A DNA stretch of 64,000 bases from Verrucomicrobiota bacterium (GTDB lineage Bacteria > Verrucomicrobiota > Verrucomicrobiia > Palsa-1439), in the NCBI GenBank assembly GCA_003152315.1, contig PLZV01000031.1:1-64000 (forward strand), in the 5' to 3' direction. The translations under genes were made by a program, and so were the position numbers. The notes under the pieces are model-generated. The model was not told the DNA's origin, searched no databases, and saw only the letters and a program-made list of their open reading frames with translations. Shown here piece after piece: positions 35,082 through 44,194 of this stretch. Within the stretch, counting starts at the first letter, position 1, and each line of letters starts with the position of its first letter.

Positions 35082-36619
35082 TTGGCGTACTCCACCGCAC
35101 GCATTTCGCGCACGACGATGACCTTGATTTGACCCGGGTACTGCAATTCCTGTTCGATCTTCTTGCTGATGTTGCGCGCCAATTGCACGGCTTCGTCGTC
35201 CGTGACAATATTGGGCTGCACAAAAATGCGGATCTCACGGCCAGCTTGCAACGCGTAACTCTTGTCCACACCGGGGAAAGCGTTTGCCACCGCCTCCAGT
35301 TTCTCCAGGCGCTGCAGATAGAGATCCATACTCTCGCTACGCGCACCAGGACGCGACGCGCTGATCGCATCGGCGGCACTCGCAAGAACCCCGTACGTCG
35401 TGAGGGGTTCCACTTCGTGGTGATGGCAGGCCACACCTTGCCATACTTCCTCCGGTTCCCCATATTTCTTGAGAAATTCGGCGCCGATGGCGGCATGGGA
35501 ACCTTCGACTTCGTGATCGACAGCCTTGCCAATGTCGTGGAACAGGCCAACCCGTTTGGCGATCTGCTGATTCAGGCCAAGTTCCGCGGCCAGCATGCCC
35601 TCGATTCCGGCAACTTCCACCGAGTGATCGAGCACATTTTGTGCAAAGCTGTGGCGGAACTTGAGCCGTCCGAGAAGTTTCATCACTTCGGGATGCACCT
35701 TTTGCAGCCCCACACGAAGCACCGCATCCTCGCCGGCCTTGTGGATTGATGTCTCCAATTCCTCCTTGACCTTCGCGACTTCCTCCTCGATGCGTGCGGG
35801 ATTGATCCGCCCGTCGAGAATCAGGTGTTCCAGGGTCTGCCGAGCCAGCTCGCGCCGAACCGGGTCGAAACCGCTCAGCACGACGGCTTGCGGCGTATCG
35901 TCGATGAGCACGTTGATCCCCGTGGCTGACTCGAACGCGCGGATGTTGCGGCCTTCGCGCCCGATGATGCGGCCTTTCATGTCTTCGCTCGGAAGCGTGA
36001 CCGTGCAACTCGTGGCCGTCTGGACGTGATTGGACGCACAGCGCTCGATGGCAATGGTGATGGTTCTCTTGGCCTCGCGTTCGGCTTCCAGCTTGGCCTC
36101 TTCCAGGATGCGCCGGGTCATCGCGGCGGCTTCCGCGTGAACATCTTCCTGCAGTTGCAGGAGCAACATTCGCTTGGCCTCCATGGCGCTCAGGCCCGCC
36201 ACGCGCTGGAGTTCCTGCTGGGTCAGCCGCTTGAGCTCGTCAATCTCTGTCTGGATCTTGTGAAGTTCCTTTTCGCGGTCGACGATCTGCGCCTCTTTCC
36301 GGGTGACTTCCTCGGTCTTGCGGTCCAACAGATCGACCTTGCGATCCAGGTTTGACTCGCGTTGCATGACCCGTTTCTCCATCTCGCCCAGTTCCCGCCG
36401 GCGTTCCTTGGTTTCCGAGTCAAATTGCTCGCGCGCCTTGAAGGCTTCGTCCTGGGCTTTGGCCCGCGCATCACGCAACATGTTTTCGACTTCCTTCCGC
36501 GCCGCTTCAACAATCCCACCGGCCATCTTTGTGTCAGCTTGCGCCTTGGCACGGCTGATGAACCAGCCGAGCACAAGGCCCACAACCATGGCGATGAGAC
36601 CAATAATGGTTGTAATCAT
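35078..36619 (-). CDS. rny: ribonuclease Y
   Basis: A 513-residue membrane-anchored endoribonuclease that starts mRNA decay. In order: N-terminal membrane helix (about residues 4-21), a long coiled coil (about 30-190), a KH domain with MKGRIIGREGRNIRAFE and an HD domain with LDHSVEVA and GLFHDIGKAVDHE. Full length for the family. Overlaps the cyclo-ligase stop and the ymdB start by 4 bp each. Confidence 0.97.
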   Translation of the reverse strand: MITTIIGLIAMVVGLVLGWFISRAKAQADTKMAGGIVEAARKEVENMLRDARAKAQDEAFKAREQFDSETKERRRELGEMEKRVMQRESNLDRKVDLLDRKTEEVTRKEAQIVDREKELHKIQTEIDELKRLTQQELQRVAGLSAMEAKRMLLLQLQEDVHAEAAAMTRRILEEAKLEAEREAKRTITIAIERCASNHVQTATSCTVTLPSEDMKGRIIGREGRNIRAFESATGINVLIDDTPQAVVLSGFDPVRRELARQTLEHLILDGRINPARIEEEVAKVKEELETSIHKAGEDAVLRVGLQKVHPEVMKLLGRLKFRHSFAQNVLDHSVEVAGIEGMLAAELGLNQQIAKRVGLFHDIGKAVDHEVEGSHAAIGAEFLKKYGEPEEVWQGVACHHHEVEPLTTYGVLASAADAISASRPGARSESMDLYLQRLEKLEAVANAFPGVDKSYALQAGREIRIFVQPNIVTDDEAVQLARNISKKIEQELQYPGQIKVIVVREMRAVEYAK

Positions 36620-37206
36620 TTTGGGTTACCCCGAGTATTTAGCACTCGCTTTTCCGTCACAATGAAGTCCACGGGCGTGTCATACACCTCCACCGGGACC
36701 TCGCTCAGTAATTGGAAATCGTACGCCAGGGCGATTTTCACACCACGCACGTCTCGCAGGAGGCGGTCGAAATACCCCATCCCGCGGCCCAACCGATTTC
36801 CCGTTTCGTCGAACGCCAGCCCTGGCACCAGCGCGGCGTCGATCTGATCGCACGCGACTGGTCTTGCCGCCTCGGGCTTGGGTTCCAGAATTCCAAATCT
36901 TCCTGCCGCCAGATCCAGCGCGAAATCGGCCAGTGCGGAGGCAACGTATTGTTTTTTTGCACCGTCAAACCATGGAACACACACCTGCCGACCCATCGCG
37001 AGCAATTGCTGAATCAGTCCGCGCGTCTCCACTTCCGGTTCCTTTGAAACATACACCAACAATCGTGACCCTGTGGCGAACTCACCCACCATCGACAATC
37101 GCTCCCAGATGTCGGCACTCTTCACCCGTATATCGGCGGCGCTCTGCGCGGCCAGGCGGGCACGCATCTGTTCGCGCAGTTCTTCCTTTGTCGCCGCAAC
37201 TGTCAC
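36616..37206 (-). CDS. 5-formyltetrahydrofolate cyclo-ligase
   Basis: A protein of 196 residues from GTG 37206 (GTGA overlap with the rarA stop, GGAAG 6 bp upstream). An in-frame ATG at 37242 is possible. ATP-dependent conversion of 5-formyl-THF to 5,10-methenyl-THF. Hallmarks: VCVPWFDGAKKQYVA, GILEPKPEA, ALVPGLAFDETGNRLGRGMG and YFDRLL. In proteobacteria this gene (ygfA) follows the 6S RNA gene. Here the 6S RNA lies one gene further upstream. Confidence 0.93.
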   Translation of the reverse strand: MTVAATKEELREQMRARLAAQSAADIRVKSADIWERLSMVGEFATGSRLLVYVSKEPEVETRGLIQQLLAMGRQVCVPWFDGAKKQYVASALADFALDLAAGRFGILEPKPEAARPVACDQIDAALVPGLAFDETGNRLGRGMGYFDRLLRDVRGVKIALAYDFQLLSEVPVEVYDTPVDFIVTEKRVLNTRGNPK

Positions 37207-38549
37207 TGGCCACTTCCGTGCTTGTTGATGAGTTGCTTCCACTTCTCCATTCGTTCGCGCACCTTGACTTCAAACCCTTGATCGCTCGGCTCGTAATACT
37301 TGCGATGCTCGGGCAAATGCTCTTGTTCGACGACGTGCCCCTCGAAATCGTGCGCATACTTGTATCCCTTGCCGTGGCCAAGCCGCTCGGCACCCTTGTA
37401 GTGCGTGTCCTTGAGATGCTCGGGGACGGGAAGCGTCCGCCCTTGTTCCACGTCAGCTTTCGCGCTCCAGATACCCTTGGCACTGGCGTTCGATTTCGGC
37501 GCGGTCGCGCAATACACCGTCGCTTCCGCCAGCGGCAATTCTCCTTCAGGCCAACCGATAAACTCCACCGCGTGATGTGCCGCAACAGCCAACACCAGCG
37601 CCTGGGGATCGGCCAGGCCGATGTCCTCCGCCGCAAGGATCGTAATGCGCCGCGCGATGAACCGCGGGTCTTCGCCCGCCACCACCATTTTCGCGAGCCA
37701 GTACAGCGCGGCATCAGGGTCGCTGCCCCGCATCGACTTGATAAACGCCGAAATCGTGTCGTAATGCTCATCCTCATCCCCATCGTACACCACCGCCTTC
37801 TTCTGGATCGATTCCTCGGCGATCGCCCTGGTGATATGTCCCGACGGAGTCGTAAGCGCGCCGATCTCCAGAGAATTGAGCGCCTTGCGTGCGTCGCCAT
37901 CGCAGGCGGTTGCGAGAAAATCGAGAGCCTCGGCGTCTACCTTCAACTGTTTCTCGCCAAGACCCCGTTCCTTGTCAGTGAGCGCGCGTTTCAATAACTC
38001 CTTGATGTCGGCAGGTGTGAGCGGGTTGAGCTGGAAAATCTGTGAACGCGAAACGAGCGGCGAGTTAACATAAAAGAACGGATTGTGCGTCGTCGCGCCG
38101 ATGAGCCGCACCGTGCCGTTCTCGACATCCGGCAGCAACACGTCCTGCTGCGACTTGTTGAAGCGGTGAATCTCGTCGATAAAGAGGATCGTCCGCTGAC
38201 CGGTATTGGCGAGACGGTTCGCGGCTGTCGCGATGACCCGCCGGATATCGGCCACGTTTGACTCGACGCCGCTGAGCCGCTCGAATTTACCCTTGGTCGC
38301 ATTGGCGATGACCTGCGCAAGGGAAGTCTTGCCCGTGCCCGGCGGCCCGTAAAGAATGATCGAACTGATGCGGTCGGCGGTGATGGCGCGCCAGAGCAGT
38401 TTGCCTTCGCCGAGAATGTGGCGTTGGCCGGCGAAGTCTTCCAGCGTTCGCGGTCGCATCCGCGTGGCCAAGGGTGCGGTGGAGCGGTCCGCCCCCGCCG
38501 CCATCGTGGCGGATTCGGCGGATTGGTTGGAGAATAGGTTCTCGGTCAT
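37203..38549 (-). CDS. rarA: replication-associated recombination protein RarA (MgsA)
   Basis: A 448-residue AAA+ ATPase of the RarA/MgsA/WRNIP1 family, acting at stalled replication forks. RPRTLEDFAGQRHILGEG near the start, Walker A GPPGTGKT, Walker B LFIDEIHRFNKSQQD, sensor region GATTHNPFF, and the C-terminal tetramerisation domain with SMRGSDPDAALYWLAKM and YKYAHDFEGHVVEQ. I prefer ATG 38549 over 38558. It opens the operon running to the IscA-like gene, downstream of the 6S RNA. Confidence 0.95.
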   Translation of the reverse strand: MTENLFSNQSAESATMAAGADRSTAPLATRMRPRTLEDFAGQRHILGEGKLLWRAITADRISSIILYGPPGTGKTSLAQVIANATKGKFERLSGVESNVADIRRVIATAANRLANTGQRTILFIDEIHRFNKSQQDVLLPDVENGTVRLIGATTHNPFFYVNSPLVSRSQIFQLNPLTPADIKELLKRALTDKERGLGEKQLKVDAEALDFLATACDGDARKALNSLEIGALTTPSGHITRAIAEESIQKKAVVYDGDEDEHYDTISAFIKSMRGSDPDAALYWLAKMVVAGEDPRFIARRITILAAEDIGLADPQALVLAVAAHHAVEFIGWPEGELPLAEATVYCATAPKSNASAKGIWSAKADVEQGRTLPVPEHLKDTHYKGAERLGHGKGYKYAHDFEGHVVEQEHLPEHRKYYEPSDQGFEVKVRERMEKWKQLINKHGSGQ

Positions 38550-38692
38550 GGCCACCAATCTGACCCGGCGCTGCCAACCGTGTAAGATCTGTGACGTTGA
38601 CCAACGAGGGCCAAACGTCTCGCGTGACGGGAGCTAAAAACGAAATACCCCGCCGTAATGCCGTTTAAACGATATCTTTTGAACCCCTAACT

Positions 38693-38878
38693 AATAGGGG
38701 GCTCTGTCGGCTGCTTCGTGCTTCCAATGAAGGCATGCAGTCCACAACCGAACTCCGAGCTCCGTCAATGACGGTATTGGCTCAAAGAATCCTCGTTTAT
38801 CACGAACATGGCAGGGTATTTCGAAAAACTTGCTTTAGCAAAGAACAATGGCGACCCCTGTCGCCCACAGGAACCCTA
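38693..38878 (-). ncRNA. ssrS: 6S RNA
   Basis: Read on the minus strand, the ~185-nt spacer has the landmark pieces of 6S RNA in the right order. ATGTTCGTG is near the centre, then TGAGCCAATA, a CGTCATTGACG hairpin, GCTC, GGTTG, the block ACTGCATGC and, after a short hairpin, GAAGC. E. coli 6S has AUGUUCG, UGAGCCGAUA, a hairpin, GCUC, GGUUGG, GAGCAUGC and GAAGC. The ends pair as a closing stem (AGGG..CTGT with ACAG..CCCT). A promoter-like TTGAAA-16-TTACTA lies at 38899-38904 and 38877-38882. 6S RNA sequesters the housekeeping RNA polymerase holoenzyme. Upstream of rarA and the 5-FTHF cyclo-ligase gene, as expected from known synteny. Confidence 0.8.
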
Positions 38879-38957
38879 GTAAGCCGGTTCTCCATTGATT
38901 TCAAGTAATTTCCAGTCACAATCATGTATCGCCGCCTGGCAACCCCGCACATGTCCA

Positions 38958-41240
38958 TCAGCTTTCGCGAATCTCACACTTCAATGTCTGCAATAACGAA
39001 CGCTTCAACTGTTCATGCGCCCCGTTGACTTCGGTGTCGGTCAGCGTTCTGTCCGGCGCCCGAAACGTCAACGAATACGCCATGGATTTCTTGCCCGTTG
39101 GTATTGAACTACCCCGATAAATATCAAAAAGCTCGACCCGTTCCAAGATTTTATTTGGATTTTTCGTAATCGCCACGACAACGTCACCGTGTTGCACCCC
39201 TTCCTCGACGACCAGCGCCACGTCCCGCACCACCGCTGGAAACTTCGGGAGTTCACGGAACGTCCGTTCGCCCTCTTCCACTGCCAACAAGGGATCCAGG
39301 TCAATCTCCGCCACGTGTACCGCATCACGAAGATCGAGCTTTTTTGCCTGCGCCGGCGAGATTGTTTTAATTTCGGCGTTGACCGCAACCCCCAGCATCT
39401 CCCTCAACTCCTCCAAGGCCCCCTTCACATCGTAATAATCCAATTTCGCATCCCGCACGCCCGTTTCCCAGGACTCCGGTTCACGCCGTCCGGTCACCGC
39501 CAGCGCCAGGCGCAAGGATTCCTTCCCCTCCGCGGCAAACACCCGCCCAATTTCGAAAAGTTTCACGTCGTACTGGTGTCGCGACACGTTCGTTCGCAAG
39601 TTCGCCAACAACCCCGGCACGAGGGACGAGCGTAGCGCGTGTTGATCGGCGCTCAGGGGATTCTGCAATTTCAAGTCGCCCTGCTCCCCCAGCGTCTGGT
39701 TCTGCGCCTCGTGAAATCCGAGCCCAGCCAGTATCCGTCGGACGCGCGCGCGCTTATCCCACTGCGCATCGAATTCCGACACCGCCGGGCGCGCGGGCTG
39801 CATCTTCGCGGGGATTTTTTCCACGCCGTGAATGCGGCACACTTCCTCGATCAAATCCACTTCACGCTCCAGATCCACTCGAAAGGTGGGCACTTCGACT
39901 TCGCACGACTGAGCATCCGATGAAATCAGCTCCAGCGACAGCCCAGTGAAAATCATTTTCACGGTTTCCGCCGGCACTTCGATTCCGAGCAGGCGATTCA
40001 CCGCCGCGTAGCGGCATCGAACGCGGTGTTTCTCAATCGGCTTTGCCAGAGTATCGATGATTCCGCGCGCGATTTGTCCGCCGGAGAGTTGCTGAATCAG
40101 TTGGGCCGCGCGGTTGCTCGCCCAGACCACCTGCCCGATGTCCGCGCCGCGCTCGAAGCGATAGCTGGAATCGCTCGACAAACCGCATTGCTTGGAGGTC
40201 TTGCGGATACTCGACGGCAGGAACCATGCGCTTTCCAATAACACGTCGGTCGTCTGGTCATTGATCTCGCTCTCTTTGCCACCCATGATACCGGCCAGTG
40301 CCACCGCCCGACGGGCGTCGGCAATCACGAGCATGTCGGGAGCCAGTTCGTGCTGGGTTCCATCGATGGCCACGAACCGCTCGCCCTTGTTCGCGCGGCG
40401 CACTACGATGCGCTTCTCGCCCAGCAACTTGTAATCAAACGCGTGCAGTGGATGACCGCATTCGAGCAGGACATAGTTCGTCGCGTCGACGACGTTGTTC
40501 ACCGAACGCATCCCAACCTTCTCGAGAATTCGCTTCAACCACACCGGGCTCGGCCCGATTTTCACGCCTTGGATCACTCGCGCCGAGTATCGCGGACATA
40601 CATCGGGCGCTTCCACGATCACCGAAGTGAGTTTCTCGACCGGTTCGCCAGATTCCGTAACAACAACCTCGGGAAGCTTGAGCGGGTTGCCGGTGAGCGC
40701 GGAAACCTCGCGCGCGAGGCCGATAATGCTCAACCAGTCGGGACGGTTCGGTGTGACCTCAATGTCAAACACCGTATCGGTGCCGCCCAGAGCATCACTG
40801 AGCTTGATCCCTACCTGCGTCTCGGCCGGCAGGATCAACAAACCGTCTTCGCCCTTCGGAAGACCCAACTCATCCGCCGAGCACAGCATGCCCTGCGACT
40901 CGATGCCGCGCAGTTTCGCTTCCTTGATCGTCATGCCGTTGGGCAAGGTCACCCCGGGCAAGGCGAGTGGCACCTTGTCGCCCACCTTGTAGTTCTTCGC
41001 CCCGCAAACAATCTGGCGTTCCCCCTGGCCGTCATTGACGCGACACACAGAAAGCTTGTCAGCGTTCGCATGCTTCTCGCTCGAGAGAATCTGGCAGATG
41101 ACGACCTCCTGCAACGCCCCGCCCCCAATGGTCACAACCTCCTCAACCTCAATCCCCGCGAACGTCAGCTTCTCCGCCAGTTCCGCCGGCGACCACGCGA
41201 AATCAACATACTGCTTTAGCCAGTTGTACGTGAATTTCAT
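38958..41240 (-). CDS. pheT: phenylalanyl-tRNA synthetase beta subunit
   Basis: A 760-residue beta subunit of the (alpha-beta)2 enzyme. N-terminal tRNA-binding OB domain ([20 protein letters not shown]), B3/4 editing domain, B5 domain, catalytic-like core and a C-terminal anticodon-binding FDX-ACB domain ([16 protein letters not shown]). Slightly shorter than many homologues but all domains are visible. It follows pheS on the same strand but is separated by a 1.8-kb insertion. Confidence 0.97.
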   Translation of the reverse strand: MKFTYNWLKQYVDFAWSPAELAEKLTFAGIEVEEVVTIGGGALQEVVICQILSSEKHANADKLSVCRVNDGQGERQIVCGAKNYKVGDKVPLALPGVTLPNGMTIKEAKLRGIESQGMLCSADELGLPKGEDGLLILPAETQVGIKLSDALGGTDTVFDIEVTPNRPDWLSIIGLAREVSALTGNPLKLPEVVVTESGEPVEKLTSVIVEAPDVCPRYSARVIQGVKIGPSPVWLKRILEKVGMRSVNNVVDATNYVLLECGHPLHAFDYKLLGEKRIVVRRANKGERFVAIDGTQHELAPDMLVIADARRAVALAGIMGGKESEINDQTTDVLLESAWFLPSSIRKTSKQCGLSSDSSYRFERGADIGQVVWASNRAAQLIQQLSGGQIARGIIDTLAKPIEKHRVRCRYAAVNRLLGIEVPAETVKMIFTGLSLELISSDAQSCEVEVPTFRVDLEREVDLIEEVCRIHGVEKIPAKMQPARPAVSEFDAQWDKRARVRRILAGLGFHEAQNQTLGEQGDLKLQNPLSADQHALRSSLVPGLLANLRTNVSRHQYDVKLFEIGRVFAAEGKESLRLALAVTGRREPESWETGVRDAKLDYYDVKGALEELREMLGVAVNAEIKTISPAQAKKLDLRDAVHVAEIDLDPLLAVEEGERTFRELPKFPAVVRDVALVVEEGVQHGDVVVAITKNPNKILERVELFDIYRGSSIPTGKKSMAYSLTFRAPDRTLTDTEVNGAHEQLKRSLLQTLKCEIRES

Positions 41241-41320
41241 CGACGGCGGGAGAATAGCCGCTCTCGGACAGATCGTCTAGTGTGAATGGTCGGTAGATGG
41301 GCGGCTTGCTTCCCGGTGTT

Positions 41321-41349
41321 GTCACCCCGAGCCTGTCGAGGGGTCTCTG
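41321..41349. repeat. palindromic repeat flanking a GIY-YIG gene (left copy)
   Basis: GTCACCCCGAGCCTGTCGAG.. followed by GGGTCTCTG. A direct, diverged copy lies at 41678-41706, so the pair brackets the GIY-YIG gene. This copy encodes the last residues and the stop codon of that gene. Confidence 0.75.
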
Positions 41350-41636
41350 CCGTTGTGCCAAGCGGTACTCAACTCGATCCATCCCGGATTCATCTCATCG
41401 ATTAGCGTAACCTTCTTCTCACGTCGCCAGGCTTTTATCTGCTTTTCCCGTGCAATGGCATCCCGAATGTTCTCGAACAACTCGTAGTAAACCAAGCGTG
41501 TAACGTTGTACTTTTTCGTGAACCCCGTCGTCAACTTTTGACGGTGTTCAAAGAGCCGCCGCTCCAGATTGTTTGTGACGCCGATGTAGAGGACCCGAGA
41601 CTTGCTGGCAAGGATGTAGACGTAGAAGGTTTTCAC
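41322..41636 (-). CDS. GIY-YIG domain nuclease, bracketed by repeats
   Basis: A single-domain GIY-YIG protein of 104 residues, starting at GTG 41636 (AGGTCAGG upstream). Core: FYVYILASKSRVLYIGVTNN with the GIY-like YVY and the YIG, LERRLFEHR and the catalytic-type Glu region YYELFENI. The end, NGRDPSTGSG, is encoded by the repeat at 41321-41349. So the gene's 3' end has been replaced or extended by the repeat. Such short GIY-YIG proteins (UvrC-like endonuclease fold) have unknown roles. It lies between pheS and pheT. Confidence 0.82.
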   Translation of the reverse strand: MKTFYVYILASKSRVLYIGVTNNLERRLFEHRQKLTTGFTKKYNVTRLVYYELFENIRDAIAREKQIKAWRREKKVTLIDEMNPGWIELSTAWHNGRDPSTGSG

Positions 41637-41677
41637 AGCCTGACCTGACAAACGCTTGTAGGACAATCTAGTATTCT

Positions 41678-41706
41678 GTCATGCCAATCTTGTCGAGGCA
41701 TCTCTG
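41678..41706. repeat. palindromic repeat flanking a GIY-YIG gene (right copy)
   Basis: GTCATGCCAATCTTGTCGAG.. followed by GCATCTCTG, in the same orientation as 41321-41349 and 357 bp from it. Confidence 0.7.
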
Positions 41707-41757
41707 ACGTAGCGCGGGAACAGCGGAAACGACGAGACCCCTCGACAAGCTCGGGGT

Positions 41758-41967
41758 GACAAACTCAGGAGGTTGGCCGCTGGCACACGTCATTCCGAGC
41801 TTGTCGAGAAATCTCAGCTGTTCGGTGCGGAAACGACTGAGACCCTTCGACAAGCTCAGGAAGACAAACTCAGGAGGTAGGCCGCGGCCATACGTCATTC
41901 CGAGCTTGTCGAGAAATCTCAGCTGTTCGGTGCGGAAACGACCAAGACCCTTCAACAAGCTCAGGGT
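41758..41967. repeat. tandem repeat, 2 x 105 bp plus a diverged third unit
   Basis: Two near-identical 105-bp units start with GACAAACTCAGGAGGT at 41758 and 41863. Each contains GTCATTCCGAGCTTGTCGAG, GCTGTTCGGTGCGGAAACGA and CTTC.ACAAGCTCAGG. The region 41678-41757 is a shorter, diverged relative. Each unit itself has inverted halves (GAGCTTGTCGAG / CTTCGACAAGCTC). Confidence 0.85.
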
Positions 41968-41991
41968 GACAGAGGAGAGTGAATCAGGCTT

Positions 41992-42228
41992 CTAGTGGCA
42001 TTCCTCGTCTCGCTTCAACTTCGCGAGCTTGCCGCCGTTCTTCGCGTCGGCAACCATTTGACGATCCCAATCATCGTCCGCCCAATCCTGAAGCCAGGCA
42101 TTCAACTCCGCCCGCTCAAAACGGTCAACACGGCTTCCGCCAATTGCTACGGAGACGCATTCAAAGCCCCGCACCACTTCAGTCGTTTGTAAGTGAATGC
42201 CGGCAGCCACAGTGGCACACTGTGGCAA
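41992..42228 (-). CDS. possible short protein or gene remnant
   Basis: A 78-residue frame whose second half reads like a real protein (RFERAELNAWLQDWADDDWD, then DAKNGGKLAKLKRDEECH). That half resembles the C-terminal linker-plus-acidic segment of small antitoxin-like proteins, but it stops early. The N-terminal half is less convincing. It may be a truncated gene in the insertion between pheS and pheT, or chance. Confidence 0.25.
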   Translation of the reverse strand: MPQCATVAAGIHLQTTEVVRGFECVSVAIGGSRVDRFERAELNAWLQDWADDDWDRQMVADAKNGGKLAKLKRDEECH

Positions 42229-42235
42229 TCGTCAG

Positions 42236-43003
42236 ATGAAAACACGGTTGGGCAAATGCATATTCTGCAGCGTCCATGGCCCTTTCACCAGGGCCGAACA
42301 CCCAATACCTGAGTCTTTGGGAAATGATGATCTTACTCTCCCCATGGGGTTGGTGTGCGATTCATGCAATCAGTATTTCGGAACCAAACTTGAATCGACA
42401 ATTCTGAATTATCCGCCTTGGAGTATCGAACGCGTTGCTGCAGCCGTAAGAACAAAGAGAGGCAGGTTTGCCAAGTTCATCGGGAATGGAATGTCACTTT
42501 GGTCCACTGGTTTCTGGAGTCACGTAGTTTTCGCAGCCGATCCCACAAAGAATCCAACTATCAGACTCAATCCCGATGGGACCGGTGTTATGTTCGTGGT
42601 GCCGCCGCCTGACTACCACTTTCTCTTAAGTCGGTTTCTACTCAAAGTCGGTTTAGAACTCCTAGCCCTCTCCGATACCAACGACATCAACGACCACCAG
42701 TTTGACCCAGCACGTCGGCACGCTCGTTTTGGCGAACCAAGTCTAGACTGGGAAGTTGCCTACGGCATTTACCCAAGGAGACGAGACTTGATAATATCTA
42801 CACGAGAAGATGAGATTGGACCAATCGAAGAACGGCAGCTTTACAGTTATGAACTCGGCGTGATGGAAGACGGGCGAATTATCTTCGCGTTCATGTACAT
42901 CACTCACCTTTTTGCCATTTGCCTAACCTCTGACCGACTTGGAAACTACATCGCGGCTTTCAATGCTGGAAATGAATTCCACCTTCAAAGTAGTCGGCGA
43001 TAG
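42236..43003 (+). CDS. HNH-type nuclease-like protein
   Basis: A 255-residue protein from ATG 42236. The N-terminal zinc-dependent HNH-like core is CIFC (C8, C11), RAEHPIPESLGND and LVCDSCNQYFGTKLE, the usual CxxC..H..CxxCN arrangement. The rest is a longer domain without a recognised family (YGIYPRRRDLIISTREDEIG). It is on the opposite strand to pheS/pheT and more AT-rich than either, so it is an inserted accessory gene. Could be a restriction-like or homing-type endonuclease. Confidence 0.7.
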   Translation: MKTRLGKCIFCSVHGPFTRAEHPIPESLGNDDLTLPMGLVCDSCNQYFGTKLESTILNYPPWSIERVAAAVRTKRGRFAKFIGNGMSLWSTGFWSHVVFAADPTKNPTIRLNPDGTGVMFVVPPPDYHFLLSRFLLKVGLELLALSDTNDINDHQFDPARRHARFGEPSLDWEVAYGIYPRRRDLIISTREDEIGPIEERQLYSYELGVMEDGRIIFAFMYITHLFAICLTSDRLGNYIAAFNAGNEFHLQSSRR

Positions 43004-43077
43004 CATTTCGTGAGGAGTGCTTTGAATGTGAGCTGCGCTGCTGCATCACATTACCGCGGCGCCTCCAAGGCAGGCCG

Positions 43078-44109
43078 TTAGAACTGCTCCAAAAACCTCA
43101 CATCATTCTCAGTGAACAGGCGGATGTCGTTGATGGACCACATGATCATGGCGAGGCGTTCGATGCCGAAGCCGAAGGCCCAGCCGGTGTATTCGTCGTC
43201 GGGGTAGCCGACGGCCTTGAAGACCGTGGGATCCACCATCCCGCAGCCGCCGAGCTCGATCCATTCCTTGCCGCGGGCGCGGAAGTGCGGCGTGCTGAGG
43301 TCGATCTCGAAGCTTGGTTCAGTGTACGGGAAGAAGTGCGGACGGAACCGCACTTTCGTTTCGGGGTCGAGTAGTTGCTGGAAGAAGAATTCGACGGTGC
43401 CCTTGAGGTCGGCGACCGTCACGTTTTTGTCTACGTGCAAGCCTTCGACCTGGTGGAATGTTGGGCTGTGTGTGGCGTCGAGTTCATCGCGGCGGAAGCA
43501 GCGGCCAAGGGCGACAATGCGGATCGGCGGCTTCTGCTTCATCATCGTGCGGACTTGCACGGGGGACGTGTGCGTGCGCAACAAGTAGCGGCCAAGCTGC
43601 GGATCCGGCGGCATCGCCTTCGGGTCAATGTAAAACGTGTCTTGCATGTCGCGCGCCGGATGGTTCGCGGGCGTGTTCAGCGCGTCGAAGCAATGCCATT
43701 CATCCTCGATTTCCGGGCCGTCTTCGACGGCGAATCCCATGCGCCGAAAAACCTCGACTGTGCGCTCGAACACCTGTGTCAACGGGTGCAGATGGCCAAT
43801 GTGGTGTCGTCGTCCCGGCAGCGTCGTGTCGATCGTCGGGCCGGACGTAGCGACTTTCGCTTCCAATTCGTCGCGCTTCGCCGCAATCGCCGCGGTCATC
43901 GCGTTCTTGATCTCGTTGGCGAGTTTGCCGATGCGCGGCTTTTCCTCTTTGGGAAGTTTGCCAAGCTGTTCCAGCGCGGCAGACACCGTGCCGCTACGCC
44001 CGAGGTATTTGGCCTTGAGTTGATCGAGCGCAGGCAGTTCGGCGCACGCCGCGAGCGCGGCTTCCGCTTCGGCGCGGGCGGACTGAAGTTGTTGTTCGAG
44101 TTCCGTCAT
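43078..44109 (-). CDS. pheS: phenylalanyl-tRNA synthetase alpha subunit
   Basis: A 343-residue catalytic subunit. N-terminal coiled coil (about residues 1-85), class II motif 1 region GRRHHIGHLHPLTQVFER, motif 2 with RIVALGRCFRRDELDATHSPTFHQVEG and motif 3 GWAFGFGIERLAMIMWSINDIR. Normal length. Transcribed toward pheT but separated from it by the 1.8-kb repeat and nuclease insertion. Confidence 0.97.
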   Translation of the reverse strand: MTELEQQLQSARAEAEAALAACAELPALDQLKAKYLGRSGTVSAALEQLGKLPKEEKPRIGKLANEIKNAMTAAIAAKRDELEAKVATSGPTIDTTLPGRRHHIGHLHPLTQVFERTVEVFRRMGFAVEDGPEIEDEWHCFDALNTPANHPARDMQDTFYIDPKAMPPDPQLGRYLLRTHTSPVQVRTMMKQKPPIRIVALGRCFRRDELDATHSPTFHQVEGLHVDKNVTVADLKGTVEFFFQQLLDPETKVRFRPHFFPYTEPSFEIDLSTPHFRARGKEWIELGGCGMVDPTVFKAVGYPDDEYTGWAFGFGIERLAMIMWSINDIRLFTENDVRFLEQF

Positions 44110-44194
44110 GGATGCGGCGGAACGGTAACGAAAGCTTGCGCAACACGCAAGCCGAACATCAAATCACCAACCAAACCACAAGGATTGAGGGTGT

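Larger units (their letters stand above)
41667..41991. other. repeat-only spacer
   Basis: Contains only repeat sequence: the right-hand bracket of the GIY-YIG gene and the 105-bp tandem repeat. No gene. Confidence 0.7.

Noticed and set aside
38693-38878. Spacer as a riboswitch for rarA
   Set aside because: The ordered motifs match 6S RNA rather than any aptamer I know, and no expression platform precedes rarA.
41758-41967. 105-bp tandem units as a CRISPR array
   Set aside because: Units repeat as a whole, without unique spacers between short repeats, and no cas gene is present.
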